Shown here: positions 8,445-17,702 of the stretch, piece after piece
How positions within the stretch are numbered: the first letter of the stretch is position 1
Layout: each line of letters opens with the position of its first letter
Source of the DNA: Mesotoga sp. UBA6090
GTDB lineage: Bacteria > Thermotogota > Thermotogae > Petrotogales > Kosmotogaceae
Direction of reading: 5' to 3'
Assembly: GCF_002435945.1 (NCBI RefSeq)
Contig: NZ_DIXC01000071.1
Location: forward strand, 1 to 36,557
Length of the DNA: 36,557 bases
The notes under the pieces: model-generated
What the model was told of the DNA's origin: nothing
What the model saw: only the letters and a program-made list of their open reading frames with translations
Databases searched by the model: none
Position numbers and translations under genes: made by a program

Positions 8445-9338
8445 GTGGTCTATCTTTTGCTGGCGATACTTTCCAGTTCCTCTATAGCAATGATTTTCAA
8501 GGTGACCGAGGGGAGAAGTTACAACAGGCTTGCGGTTGCCATGTTCAATTACCTGAGCGCGTTTTTCACAGCGCTCATTATGGTAGCGGTTGAAAGACCG
8601 GCCGTAGGTCCTGGGGGAGGATCTCCGACCGAAGTAATACTGAAGGGACAACGTCTTTTCAGCCAAACCAGCAGCGTAGTGTGGGGCTTGTCTTTGGGCA
8701 TTGTCTCGGGCCTGTTCTTCTTCCTTTCCTTCATCTTTTATCAGAAGAGCGTCAGGGAAAGCGGGGCAAGCCTTTCCGGAGCCTTCGGAAAGCTTGGGAT
8801 CCTTATTCCTATGCTTCTTTCTTTGCTAGTCTGGAAGGAGTATCCGAAAACACTGCAATGGGTGGGGATCGGTCTTGCCGTCTTCTCGATCGTGCTCGTT
8901 AACAACCCAGTCGGATCTGGGAGGAGAAACTTCAAAGCCGCTCTCATCCTGTTGTTCATTACCGGTGGACTGGCCGAATTCATGAACAAGTTATTCCAGA
9001 ACTACACCGTCAGCGGGTACAAGAATGTCTTTCTCTTCAGCGTTTTTGCAAGCGCTTTCGCGATAAGCGCGGTCTTTCTGAAGAGGTCGGGGAAATCTTT
9101 CCATAAGGGGGAAGTACTCGTGGGGTTAATCGTGGGACTGCCCAACCTCTTCTCTTCCTTCTTTCTCATAATGGCCCTCGAAGAAATGAAGGGTTCCGTG
9201 GTTTTCCCCGTTTACAGCGCGGGAAGCGTTGTGATGATCAGTCTTGGAAGCCTGTTGTTCTTCGGTGAAAAGCTTAAGAAGCTCGAGATGATTTCCCTGG
9301 GCATGGTGCTGGTCTCCCTGATTATAATAAACATATGA
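8445..9338 (+). CDS. EamA/DMT-type multidrug/metabolite transporter
   Basis: Integral membrane protein of 297 residues with about ten hydrophobic segments in two homologous halves, the layout of the drug/metabolite transporter superfamily (EamA). The first half carries SGASLSGAFGKLGILIPMLLS followed by WVGIGLAVFSIVLV; the second half carries the matching KGSVVFPVYSAG and LGMVLVSLIIINI. Start is GTG at 8445 with GGGAGGT four to five bases upstream. It probably exports or imports a small metabolite; no substrate can be named. It is followed closely by an amidase-type gene and a membrane protein on the same strand, which may share the message. Confidence 0.85.
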   Translation: MVYLLLAILSSSSIAMIFKVTEGRSYNRLAVAMFNYLSAFFTALIMVAVERPAVGPGGGSPTEVILKGQRLFSQTSSVVWGLSLGIVSGLFFFLSFIFYQKSVRESGASLSGAFGKLGILIPMLLSLLVWKEYPKTLQWVGIGLAVFSIVLVNNPVGSGRRNFKAALILLFITGGLAEFMNKLFQNYTVSGYKNVFLFSVFASAFAISAVFLKRSGKSFHKGEVLVGLIVGLPNLFSSFFLIMALEEMKGSVVFPVYSAGSVVMISLGSLLFFGEKLKKLEMISLGMVLVSLIIINI

Positions 9339-9405
9339 TATCTCTTTGGATTATAACAAGGTCGAGTTAGTATTGAAACAATATCAGTCAATGGAGGTGC
9401 GTCCC

Positions 9406-10281
9406 GTGTTACGCAGAATTGGAAGAGACAGAGTAGTGTACGATATGTCACCTGAACACAAGCCCGTTCTGGAAGTGAGCCCGGGGGATACCGTAATAGT
9501 GGAGACGGAGGACTGCTTCTGCCACAGGATCGTTTCAGAGTCTCAGACCGTAGGAGGAGACTTCGACTTCTCTCATGTCAATCCTGCTACAGGTCCCGTA
9601 TCGGTCAGAGGAGCCTTGCCCGGGGATACTCTAGTCGTCAGTATCGAAAACATTGAGCTGGACGAACAGGGCGTTGTCGAGACCTGCCCGTTCTGGGGCC
9701 CGGTCAGCAACGTTTCCAGGGAGTGCGTTACCGAGATCGTCAAGATTGACGGCAATTTCATGTCGTTTCTGGGAGAGCGCATAGAAGTAATGCCTATGAT
9801 AGGCGTTATCGGAAACTCTCCGGCCGAAGGTTCCGTTTCCTGTACGACTCCGGGAAGTCATGGTGGAAACCTCGACACAAAAAACATAACGGCCGGTTCA
9901 AGAGTATATCTTCCGGTCTTTGTGAAGGGAGGGAATCTTTCCCTCGGTGACGTTCATGCGAGGATGGGGGACGGAGAAGTCGGCGGTACAGGCGTTGAGA
10001 TAAGAGCTAAAGTGAAGCTTACTGTGGATATAGATAAAATGCCCGTGGACAGTCCCACGGTCGAAAACGAGGAGGCCTTCTATCTTCTCTTCAGTGCGAA
10101 GACACTGGAAGAAGCAAGCCATGGAGCAGTTAAGAGAGCGATTCAATTCATTGCCGACTGGAAGTCTATTCCCGAAGAGAAGGCTTACATGCTTACAAGT
10201 ATTGCCTGTGATTTGATGATAAGTCAAGTAGTGAATCCTCTCGTAACGGTAAGGGTAAAAGTTCCGAAAGAGATTCTCTAG
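9406..10281 (+). CDS. Acetamidase/formamidase family protein
   Basis: Protein of about 291 residues of the FmdA/AmdA family, enzymes that hydrolyse short-chain amides (formamide, acetamide) to ammonia and the acid. Family features: SPGDTVIVETEDCF near the N-terminus, GALPGDTLVVSI, GVIGNSPAEG, CTTPGSHGGNLD and LGDVHARMGDGEVGGTGVE. An upstream TTG (9346) and ATG (9391) are in frame, but GGAGGTG at 9393-9399 stands ideally before GTG at 9406. The family aligns from about there, so 9406 is chosen. Its stop overlaps the start of the next gene by one base. Actual substrate unproven. Confidence 0.88.
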   Translation: MLRRIGRDRVVYDMSPEHKPVLEVSPGDTVIVETEDCFCHRIVSESQTVGGDFDFSHVNPATGPVSVRGALPGDTLVVSIENIELDEQGVVETCPFWGPVSNVSRECVTEIVKIDGNFMSFLGERIEVMPMIGVIGNSPAEGSVSCTTPGSHGGNLDTKNITAGSRVYLPVFVKGGNLSLGDVHARMGDGEVGGTGVEIRAKVKLTVDIDKMPVDSPTVENEEAFYLLFSAKTLEEASHGAVKRAIQFIADWKSIPEEKAYMLTSIACDLMISQVVNPLVTVRVKVPKEIL

Positions 10282-11231
10282 TGTGCAGTTTTGGGAAGGT
10301 ACTGCTGTCTTTCAGAAGACTTCTGCCCTTTCTGGGAATAGCATTATTCAGTGTTTCGATTTACGTTCTTGTTCGGGAGTTGGGTCGCTTCACAATCAGC
10401 GATATTGCATCGAAAGTCGGGGAGGTGCCTGCTTCAAGGTTTGTCCTGGCGATCTTCCTGACCTTTCTTACTTATCTTAACCTCACCTTCTACGACCTGA
10501 TCGCCTCCAGAAGAGTGGGAGCAAGATTGAAACTCAGCTCGACTGCTCTTGCCTCGTTCGTTGGATACACTTTCAGCAAGAATATTGGCTTCACAGTCCT
10601 CTCTGGTACAAGTGTGCGATTCAGGCTGTATGGAAAAGCGGGAGTCGGGGGAGGAAAGATTCTCGCCATAATCATCCTCAACTATCTGACTTTCTGGCTT
10701 GGTTTCTTCGCTCTTTCAGGCATCCTGTTCACTCTCTGGCCGCCCGTTCTTCAGAGTGCAGTTAGGGTTCCTTTTGGATCGCTTAAGGCTATAGGAATAG
10801 CCTCTGCCGGGATCTATGTTCTCTATACGGGAGTGGTTAGCTTCAGAAAGCGTCCGTTCAGAATAAGGGGAAAGAGCTTCTCTCTTCCGGGGAGGACGTT
10901 TACGCTTGTTCAGACCGGCATATCAATTCTCGACTGGCTGCTTTCCGCAGGAGTGCTTTTCATGCTCCTGCCCCCGGAAATCGGTTATCTTGAGGTTCTG
11001 AGCGTATTCCTGCTGTCACAGTTTGCAGGTCTTTCAAGCCAGGTTCCGGGAGGGCTGGGTGTCTTTGAAGCACTCACTATTGTCATTCTATCACCGACTC
11101 TACAGGCGGATACAATAGTGGCCGCCCTTATACTCTTCAGAATAATATTCTACCTTGCGCCTTTCCTTATTTCGTTGATCTTATTTGGAATAAATGAATT
11201 TCTCTTCAGAAGCTCCAGAAATTCCGATTAA
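10281..11231 (+). CDS. YbhN/AglD-type (UPF0104, LPG synthase TM-like) membrane protein
   Basis: Integral membrane protein of 316 residues with about eight hydrophobic helices. It resembles the lysylphosphatidylglycerol-synthase transmembrane / UPF0104 family: YTFSKNIGFTVLSGTSVRFRLYG in the first third and SQFAGLSSQVPGGLGVFEA in the last third are the family's two conserved blocks. It lacks the soluble aminoacyl-transfer domain of true MprF, so lipid aminoacylation is not implied; members are thought to act in lipid or glycolipid handling. The GTG start overlaps the stop of the amidase-type gene by one base, so translation is coupled. Confidence 0.82.
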   Translation: MCSFGKVLLSFRRLLPFLGIALFSVSIYVLVRELGRFTISDIASKVGEVPASRFVLAIFLTFLTYLNLTFYDLIASRRVGARLKLSSTALASFVGYTFSKNIGFTVLSGTSVRFRLYGKAGVGGGKILAIIILNYLTFWLGFFALSGILFTLWPPVLQSAVRVPFGSLKAIGIASAGIYVLYTGVVSFRKRPFRIRGKSFSLPGRTFTLVQTGISILDWLLSAGVLFMLLPPEIGYLEVLSVFLLSQFAGLSSQVPGGLGVFEALTIVILSPTLQADTIVAALILFRIIFYLAPFLISLILFGINEFLFRSSRNSD

Positions 11232-11256
11232 GAGAATTGCATTGTGCTTTTCGCTA

Positions 11257-11922
11257 CTAAACCATTTCCAAAAGCTTTTCTACCATCTTCTCGATATTTG
11301 CGTTCTTTTCTGTGAGGCTCTTGAATTGTGAAAGAAGCGGAGCTGTGACAATCCTGTTCGTCTTGTCTACACAGACCTCACCTTCTTCGCACGGAACATG
11401 ATCAATAGCAAGCGTCTCAACGACACTCAATCTCTCGCTCGGGTTACCGGAAGCAGTCACCATGAGATTGACTGCGACATTTTCTAGAGACTTGGCGATG
11501 ATGAAAACCCCTTCGCCGGCCGCGCCCAGAGGCTTCCTCTTCTTGAAACAGTTGACCAAAAGTCTATGCAGACTATTATTCACTCTGAATTGCTCCTCCT
11601 CATCCTCAAAAGTAGACAGGCTCTTGAGTACTCCTTTGCCGCCGGGAATAAGGAGGAAATCCAGATCATCCTCACAGACATCTTCGATTTCATTTACCGA
11701 TTTGTTGAGCAATCGAGCAGATTCAGTGAGCTGGTTCCTCTTTTGTTCTAATTCAGCCGATTCCCGGGTCTGGTGATTGAAGACCTCATATTGATCTTTG
11801 TCCAGTGCTACACATAAGATCTCGACCCCGGCTTTCTCAAGAGAGAGAAAGGTTATGATTGCTTCATCGACTGCCGTTCCATCTTCAGTGCCGCATCCGG
11901 CCAGTACCACTCCACACCTCAA
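11257..11922 (-). CDS. ElbB-like DJ-1/PfpI superfamily protein
   Basis: Protein of 221 residues that follows E. coli ElbB (GlxIII-like 'isoprenoid biosynthesis protein') from end to end: CGVVLAGCGTEDGTAVDEAI, VFNHQTRE, LLIPGGKGVLKSLSTF, KRKPLGAAGEGVFI and HVPCEEGEVCVDKTNRIVTAP. In ElbB the nucleophile elbow reads GFMCIAP; here the Cys position is Gly (GAAGEGV), so the DJ-1-type cysteine nucleophile is missing and the usual glyoxalase chemistry is unlikely. The start is TTG with AAGGAGG upstream. It is convergent with the YbhN-like gene and divergent from the glycosyltransferase. Confidence 0.82.
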   Translation of the reverse strand: MRCGVVLAGCGTEDGTAVDEAIITFLSLEKAGVEILCVALDKDQYEVFNHQTRESAELEQKRNQLTESARLLNKSVNEIEDVCEDDLDFLLIPGGKGVLKSLSTFEDEEEQFRVNNSLHRLLVNCFKKRKPLGAAGEGVFIIAKSLENVAVNLMVTASGNPSERLSVVETLAIDHVPCEEGEVCVDKTNRIVTAPLLSQFKSLTEKNANIEKMVEKLLEMV

Positions 11923-12042
11923 TGTCTTTCCTCCTTACCGGGACCGCAATAACGAAGTAATCTCCTGCGGCGCCAGAAATGTTAATGGATTCTAGCATCT
12001 TTCCTATCTGATGCAAAGGGATGTACGACTTAGGTTCTTCTA

Positions 12043-12071
12043 TTGACAGCGAATAGAGAATATTGGATAGT
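12043..12071 (+). promoter_or_regulatory. Sigma-70 promoter of the glycosyltransferase gene
   Basis: Perfect TTGACA at 12043-12048, a 17-base spacer, and GATAGT at 12066-12071 (four of six consensus bases). Initiation near 12078 leaves a leader of about 33 bases before GTG at 12111, which also argues against an earlier TTG start at 12063. Confidence 0.6.
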
Positions 12072-12110
12072 AGTAGTGAATTCGACTGCCTTTTGGAATG
12101 GGGTGTTATT

Positions 12111-13415
12111 GTGAGAGTCGGGTTGATTCATTACAGAGCCGGATTGATGGACGGAGTCTCCCTTGAAATGGAAAAGTGGCGCAAAGTTCTCTCGAGAATG
12201 GGTCACTCGGTGGAGATCATTGCGGGAAACAACGCTCCCGGTGTCGACATTGTGATTCCGGAGATAGAATACAACGACGAGAAAAATGAAATCCTGAATT
12301 CGAAGCTCTACGACAGGATGCTTTCATCGGAGAGCGAACTGCTCGATGAACTCTCCATCAGAACCGCCGAGATTCTAGGTAGCTTCAGATCTGTTCTCTC
12401 TGACTTCGATCTTCTTATACCGAACAACATCTGGTCGCTTGGATGGTCTATACCTGCGGGACTGGCCCTGCATGACTTCGCGGAGGAGTCGGGTAAGCCG
12501 TTTATCTCTCACAACCACGATTTCTGGTGGGACCGACCTTACTACAGCAGTCCTTATCGGGGAGTCATGGAACTCCTCCAAAACTACTTTCCTCCGGATC
12601 TTGAGAACGTGAGAAATCTGACGATAAATTCAATTTCGGCCTCGGATCTTCTTAGGAGAAGAGGAATTCGGGCCGCTGTCGTACCTAACGTTATGGATTT
12701 TCTGCAGCCCGGCTGGACTTCAGATCAAAGCAATCGAGAAATCAGAAACATGGTCGGATTAAATGAAGGTGATATCGTCTTTCTGCAGGCCACGAGAATA
12801 ACCGAGAGAAAGGCCGTCGAAACAGCTATAAGACTCGTCGCTGAATTCAACATCGCTGCCCGGTCAATGACTGGTAAGAATCTGTACAATGGGAAGGCGT
12901 TCACAGGAAGAGTCGTTCTTGTCTATTCCGGCATAACCGAAAGGCAGTCCAGAGACTACAGGTTGAAACTCGATGATCTCGCATCGAACCTCAGTGTCGA
13001 AGTAATCGATATCGCCTCTTCCTCTTCTTTGACTCAGCGGGCATTCTTCGAATCATACAGCGTGGCAGATATCGTGACGTACCCAACTATCTTCGAAGGC
13101 TGGGGCAATCAGCTCCTGGAGGCCCTCGTCTCTAAGAAACCCGTTGCCATTTTCAGGTACAGCGTTTTCAAGAGCGACATTCAGGATAGTGGAATCTCCT
13201 TTATAGATCTAGGTGATCAGTATGGCTACAAGGAAGGGTTGGTAGAGATTCCCGACTGGAATATCAAGAACGCTGCAAAAGATATTTCCGAACTTCTCTT
13301 CGATCAAGAGAGATACAGAGAAGTCACTGAGAGAAACTTCGAGCTTGGAAGAGAGAAATTCAGTTTCGAAACCCTAAGTGAAATAATCCAGGAACTGATA
13401 GCAGATCTGGCTTGA
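12111..13415 (+). CDS. Glycosyltransferase, GT4-like (GT-B fold)
   Basis: Glycosyltransferase of about 434 residues with the two Rossmann domains of the GT-B fold. The N-terminal domain opens with VGLIHYRAGLMDGVSLEMEK, an acceptor-binding region. The C-terminal domain has the nucleotide-sugar segment TYPTIFEGWGNQLLEALVSK with the expected glutamates of GT4 (EX7E-like). The start is GTG at 12111: GGGGTG at 12100-12105 is five bases away and a good promoter lies at 12043-12071. It is a single gene between divergent and convergent neighbours, not in a polysaccharide cluster, so the product (glycolipid, compatible solute or other) stays open. Confidence 0.85.
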   Translation: MRVGLIHYRAGLMDGVSLEMEKWRKVLSRMGHSVEIIAGNNAPGVDIVIPEIEYNDEKNEILNSKLYDRMLSSESELLDELSIRTAEILGSFRSVLSDFDLLIPNNIWSLGWSIPAGLALHDFAEESGKPFISHNHDFWWDRPYYSSPYRGVMELLQNYFPPDLENVRNLTINSISASDLLRRRGIRAAVVPNVMDFLQPGWTSDQSNREIRNMVGLNEGDIVFLQATRITERKAVETAIRLVAEFNIAARSMTGKNLYNGKAFTGRVVLVYSGITERQSRDYRLKLDDLASNLSVEVIDIASSSSLTQRAFFESYSVADIVTYPTIFEGWGNQLLEALVSKKPVAIFRYSVFKSDIQDSGISFIDLGDQYGYKEGLVEIPDWNIKNAAKDISELLFDQERYREVTERNFELGREKFSFETLSEIIQELIADLA

Positions 13416-13449
13416 ACCAAAACAGATCTCTTCCTGGATCTTTCATTTA

Positions 13450-14520
13450 CTACCTGCCGAAGCAGGCTACTTTCTCGAGTTTGTAGCTTGTTTTTCCTAG
13501 ACCGATCTTTTCGGCGTGTTCCAGTTGATGATGCCAAGTGATGCCGGGATGGGCCTTCTCAAAAGGATCATATCCCAGTTTTTTGATAACCAAATCTATG
13601 CATGCCTTGTCCAACGCCACCGGATCCCTGCTTGCCACTATTCCGATGTCTTCCACGACTGGAGGCCTGTTTATGTGCCAGCAATCGCAATCTGGCGACA
13701 CGTTGTTGATAAAGGAGATATAGAGGGCCTTCTTTCCTTTTGAAGCCGCAAGAGCGTATTCGGCGATCTTCTTGCTAAGAGATTCGGGGGTGCCTCCCGG
13801 TCCGGCGCTCATTGCACCGTAGTTGCACATGGCAATGCATTGACCGCAGCCGATGCAGAGATCGTAGTTGATTCTTGCGACTCTTTGGACCGTTATCGCT
13901 CCGGTCGGACAGTTTCTTTCACACATTCCGCAAGCCACACAGTTTACCTCTCTGACAACCGGCTTCGACTCGGAGTGTTGTTCCATTTTTCCGGCCCTTG
14001 AGGCCGAACCCATTCCAATATTCTTGAGAGCCCCTCCAAATCCAGTTTGCTCATGTCCTTTGAAATGGCTTACAACAACAAGCGCATCGGCCAGAGCTAT
14101 CGCCGATGCGATTTTCGCTTTCTTAATGTATTCACCCTCTATCTCGACATCGATTTCGTCCGAGCCTCTAAGTCCGTCGGCGATTACAACCGGTGTGCCC
14201 ACTGACTCCATCGTAAAGCCATTTAAAGATGCGGTCTTCATATGATCTACTGCATTAGCCCTGCTTCCCTTATAGAGGGTGTTTGCATCCGTCAGAAATG
14301 GTACACCTCCAAGCTCTTTGATCTGATCGGCCATAACTTTGAGGTAAATGGGACGGATATAGGCTAAGTTTCCGTACTCTCCAAAGTGAAGCTTGATTGC
14401 AACAAGCTTGCCGGCCTCAATTACGTCTTCAAGACCGGCTCTCTTCACAAGAGCCTCGACCTTCGAAAGAAGTCCCATCTGGGGAGTGGTCTCCATATCA
14501 GTAAAGAATACCGTGGCCAT
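13450..14520 (-). CDS. DUF362 protein with two [4Fe-4S] clusters
   Basis: Protein of 356 residues. A DUF362 domain covers both ends (KLHFGEYGNLAYIRP, VVSHFKGHEQTGFGGALKNIGMG and the C-terminal DPVALDKACIDLV). A bacterial 2x[4Fe-4S] ferredoxin insert has Cys194, 197, 200, 204 and Cys222, 225, 228, 232, each followed by a Pro or an Asn-Tyr-Gly-Ala loop. Such proteins are common in anaerobes and are presumed electron-transfer or redox enzymes, but the reaction is not established. GAGAGGG precedes the ATG. It is monocistronic and convergent with the glycosyltransferase. Confidence 0.9.
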   Translation of the reverse strand: MATVFFTDMETTPQMGLLSKVEALVKRAGLEDVIEAGKLVAIKLHFGEYGNLAYIRPIYLKVMADQIKELGGVPFLTDANTLYKGSRANAVDHMKTASLNGFTMESVGTPVVIADGLRGSDEIDVEIEGEYIKKAKIASAIALADALVVVSHFKGHEQTGFGGALKNIGMGSASRAGKMEQHSESKPVVREVNCVACGMCERNCPTGAITVQRVARINYDLCIGCGQCIAMCNYGAMSAGPGGTPESLSKKIAEYALAASKGKKALYISFINNVSPDCDCWHINRPPVVEDIGIVASRDPVALDKACIDLVIKKLGYDPFEKAHPGITWHHQLEHAEKIGLGKTSYKLEKVACFGR

Positions 14521-14853
14521 GCTTTTCCCTCTCTTTCAAATGGAATCAGTACTGAAAACAACCGAATCACCACCGGCTTGCGGATTTTCGAAATAGTCAT
14601 TTTCGTCTGCCTCTTGGAGTAATATTCTCAATGTTACCATATCTGGAATCTCCACTTCTCTCCAATGCTGGAGAATCGGGCTTGCAGCAACATGGAAGAA
14701 AACAAAGTAGTGAATGTTTTGCATAGAACCCAGCTGAATTGGAATGGAAAACAGTCATCGAGAGTTTTTTATTAGAAAGTGATGCCATTAGTCGAGACTG
14801 ACAGAGAAATCCTCAAAAAAAGCTGGTTGAAGCTACAGATGCGTCCTCAAGTC
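14521..14853. other. Intergenic stretch without a supported gene
   Basis: About 330 bases between two minus-strand genes. A minus-strand frame at 14536-14724 (62 codons) has no ribosome site and no recognisable motif. A short palindrome, TCTCCA-ATGC-TGGAGA, lies near 14657-14673. I see no RNA gene or mobile element. Confidence 0.5.
14815..14834 (-). terminator. Weak terminator after the hybrid kinase gene
   Basis: On the minus strand, AGCT (14834-14831), a six-base loop and AGCT (14824-14821) run straight into seven T. The stem is only four base pairs, so termination strength is doubtful. Confidence 0.35.
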
Positions 14854-17658
14854 TTACTCCCAGAATCTCCTATAAACCTTTCGTAGCCTTAGCAGATTAT
14901 CCGCGACGCCTTGTTCATCGTAATTTTTTGCTGCCGCCTCAATCACGAAACCGATCTCGGAAATCTCTTCAACACCATACATCCTGCCGGAACCCTTAAG
15001 GCTATGGCCCTCTCTGGAGATGAAACCCATGTCCTTTTTCTCGAGGGCGCTCTGGATATTGGCGATAGTCTTGTCAATGTGTTTCCCATACTCGACGAAC
15101 ATGGCGGTCGCCTCTTCCATAGATAGCCCCATGTCCTTTGCGAAGAAACTGATACTGTCTGATGAATGCTTTGCAGTACCCGGCTTGGAAAAGCCGTCGG
15201 TTCTTCTGTTTCCGTTCTTTCCGTAAACACCAAGGTGGTAACGAACAACCTCGAGAAGATCATATTGTTTAACAGGTTTCCCAAGGAAGCCATCACACCC
15301 GGCCTCGATAGTCTTTTCCTCATCTCCCTGCATAGTGTGAGCCGTCAAGGCAACGATGGGTATCTTGTAACCTTCTTCTCTAACTTTCTTTGTGGCTTCA
15401 TAACCGTCCATAACAGGCATTTGTATATCCATCAGAACGAGATTGTAATTGTTTCTCCTTATTTTTTCCACGGCCTCTTTACCGTTGCCGGCAAGATCGA
15501 CGGAATAACCTGCCTTTTCAAGCACTTCTTTTATCAACAGCTGGTTGGCTTCATTATCTTCAGTCAGCAGAATCTTATACTTGTCGCTTGTAGATTTAGG
15601 CTTGAGTTCGAAATAATTGCCGACTTTGCTTAGAAACTCATCTTCCTTTACCGGTTTCTGAATTATTTCATCGGCCCTGTCGCCAAACTGGACCTCATCC
15701 TTGGAAGCATCTGTTATTACTATTATGGCAGCTTCATCGATCCCGTCAAGAGCAGTCAGAGCTTCGCTTGCGTTCTTCGGAGTATCCACAATTACAAGAG
15801 ATGCACCGAGCTCTCTCGCCGCTCTCGAGAGATTGGCTAGATTCGTTACGGGCTCAAAGCGTACGCCGTTTCTCCCCAACATCGAGCCGACAATAATAAG
15901 GAAATCCTCATTTTCCGATGCTACGATGACCTTTCCCGATGCAGGGATTTCGGTCTTTTCCTTCTGCTTTGGTATTTCCGTTGAAACCTGTGAAGGTATT
16001 CTCACAGTTACTTTCGAACCTTCACCAACTTTACTCTCAAACCTAATGGTTCCACCCATCAATTCAATGATCTTCTTCGTTATGGCCAGGCCAAGGCCCG
16101 TTCCGCCGAATTTCCTTGACATTGTTCCATCGGCCTGGATGAAGGGTTCGAAAATCTTGTCAATTTCATCTCTGGAGACCCCGAAGCCTGTGTCTTGAAC
16201 GACATAAATCAGGTGTTTCCCGTCGTAGTCAAGAAGTATGGAGACATATCCCTTCTCCGTAAATTTCAGACCGTTTGAGATCAGGTTTGTCAGAACCTGT
16301 CTCATCCTGAACTCGTCACCGTTGACATATTCCGGAACTCTTTCGGTTATGCTGTTAGCAAAATGCAGACCCTTTGAATATGCCATCGGGAGATATGTTT
16401 CGGTTAACTCTTTGACCAGTTTCGATGGGCTGTAAGGGGAGATCATAAGGTCGAAACGGGCCGCTTCAATTTTGGAGAGATCGAGCACATCGTTGATAAG
16501 GCTTAGAAGATGCTCTCCACTTCTGTAAATAGTCTTCAAATACTTCATTTTCTCAAGATTTGTCTCCTCGTTCATCAGAAGCTCGGCAAAGCCGAGGATT
16601 GCATTCATGGGAGTCCTCATCTCGTGAGACATGTTGGCCAAAAATTCCGATTTCATCTTGCTCGCCTGCTGGGCCTCTTTTGAAACCTTTCTGAGCAACT
16701 CGTTGGAGTTCTTAAGTCTGTCCAGCGTCTTCTCTATAAACCCCATTGTGTTGTTCAGCTCGGAGGCAATCTCTCCAAGTTCGTCATTTGAATTGAGTTT
16801 CACCCGTGAAAAGGATCCCTTCTTTATCGACTCAAATCCCTTCAGCAGTTCCGAGAGGGCCTTGGATATATGGGCGTTAAGAGAGAAAGAGAGCACGAAG
16901 GAGAATCCAAATACACCCAGTACAACGATGCTCAGAATCGGAAGAAGTCTGTTTCTGAGCATCACTAGAAGGCCTTCAGACTGAAGAACATAGATATCTG
17001 CGCCGCCGATCGAAACCTTGTCTACCAAGAAGAGCGAACCAGAGGAAAAGAGAGAAAAGGCCGGTCTTGGCTCGCTTACGGAAAATGGTATTTCGCTTGA
17101 CCATCTCTCCTCGTCAAGTACCGTCCTTACGTAAAGGCCGGAGTCTGAGAATTCTCTGGAAATTACGAAGTAATCATCGATAAGAAGAAAAGCAGTCCCA
17201 TCCTGTCCTAGAAAGGACGAAAGGCTCTCTATATCATCGTTGTCGAAAACTATTCCGACCATGTACGGCGATTCGTTGCTGATCACTGTAGAGAAGTAAA
17301 CAAGCTGTCTTTCAAGCATTTTGAAGCCGTTTCCAGAGTTTTCAAGTTCATCGATTTCCTCTTCGGAAAGCGCTGGCCTGTTTAGAATAATATCTCTTTC
17401 TTCCCCGAGTCGGACGAGTACGTCATATTCATTGTCCAACTCGCCTTCGAGAGCGTACCCGTCAACAAAGAGCTTCATGTCTCTGCGCAGATCGATAAAC
17501 CACTGAAAGACCGATTGCTTCTTAGAGCTAAGAAAGCTCTTGTATTCATCCGTGGCCGTGCGAACGAATGTAATCGAAACCAGTGTGACGAGTACAGTCA
17601 ATACTGCCAGAACGAAAAGCAGAAACTGAAGAGAGACCTTTTTGCTAAGCTTTCTCAT
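14854..17658 (-). CDS. Hybrid histidine kinase with two REC domains and HPt
   Basis: A 934-residue membrane sensor carrying a whole phosphorelay. Order: membrane segment (about 12-32), extracytoplasmic sensor (33-234), second membrane segment (235-258), HAMP (260-312), HisKA with His345 (SHEMRTPMNAILGF), HATPase (445-555, with QDTGFGV and GGTGLGLAI), a first receiver (about 573-690), a second receiver (about 693-815) with Asp744 (LVLMDIQMPVMDGYEAT) and Lys in LGKPV, and a C-terminal HPt with His885 (EGHSLKGSGRMYG). The first receiver keeps an Asp (VIVDTP) and KPV but has lost the usual acidic pair, so it is probably a pseudo-receiver. No output regulator is adjacent, so the HPt must pass phosphate to a distant partner. 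Confidence 0.95.
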   Translation of the reverse strand: MRKLSKKVSLQFLLFVLAVLTVLVTLVSITFVRTATDEYKSFLSSKKQSVFQWFIDLRRDMKLFVDGYALEGELDNEYDVLVRLGEERDIILNRPALSEEEIDELENSGNGFKMLERQLVYFSTVISNESPYMVGIVFDNDDIESLSSFLGQDGTAFLLIDDYFVISREFSDSGLYVRTVLDEERWSSEIPFSVSEPRPAFSLFSSGSLFLVDKVSIGGADIYVLQSEGLLVMLRNRLLPILSIVVLGVFGFSFVLSFSLNAHISKALSELLKGFESIKKGSFSRVKLNSNDELGEIASELNNTMGFIEKTLDRLKNSNELLRKVSKEAQQASKMKSEFLANMSHEMRTPMNAILGFAELLMNEETNLEKMKYLKTIYRSGEHLLSLINDVLDLSKIEAARFDLMISPYSPSKLVKELTETYLPMAYSKGLHFANSITERVPEYVNGDEFRMRQVLTNLISNGLKFTEKGYVSILLDYDGKHLIYVVQDTGFGVSRDEIDKIFEPFIQADGTMSRKFGGTGLGLAITKKIIELMGGTIRFESKVGEGSKVTVRIPSQVSTEIPKQKEKTEIPASGKVIVASENEDFLIIVGSMLGRNGVRFEPVTNLANLSRAARELGASLVIVDTPKNASEALTALDGIDEAAIIVITDASKDEVQFGDRADEIIQKPVKEDEFLSKVGNYFELKPKSTSDKYKILLTEDNEANQLLIKEVLEKAGYSVDLAGNGKEAVEKIRRNNYNLVLMDIQMPVMDGYEATKKVREEGYKIPIVALTAHTMQGDEEKTIEAGCDGFLGKPVKQYDLLEVVRYHLGVYGKNGNRRTDGFSKPGTAKHSSDSISFFAKDMGLSMEEATAMFVEYGKHIDKTIANIQSALEKKDMGFISREGHSLKGSGRMYGVEEISEIGFVIEAAAKNYDEQGVADNLLRLRKVYRRFWE

Positions 17659-17702
17659 CGCAGATCTCCGCCCCCTTTTCTGAATCGAACTGCCTTATCT
17701 CA

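Noticed and set aside
14536..14788. Small minus-strand genes upstream of the DUF362 gene region
   Set aside because: Two overlapping frames, neither with a ribosome site or recognisable motif.
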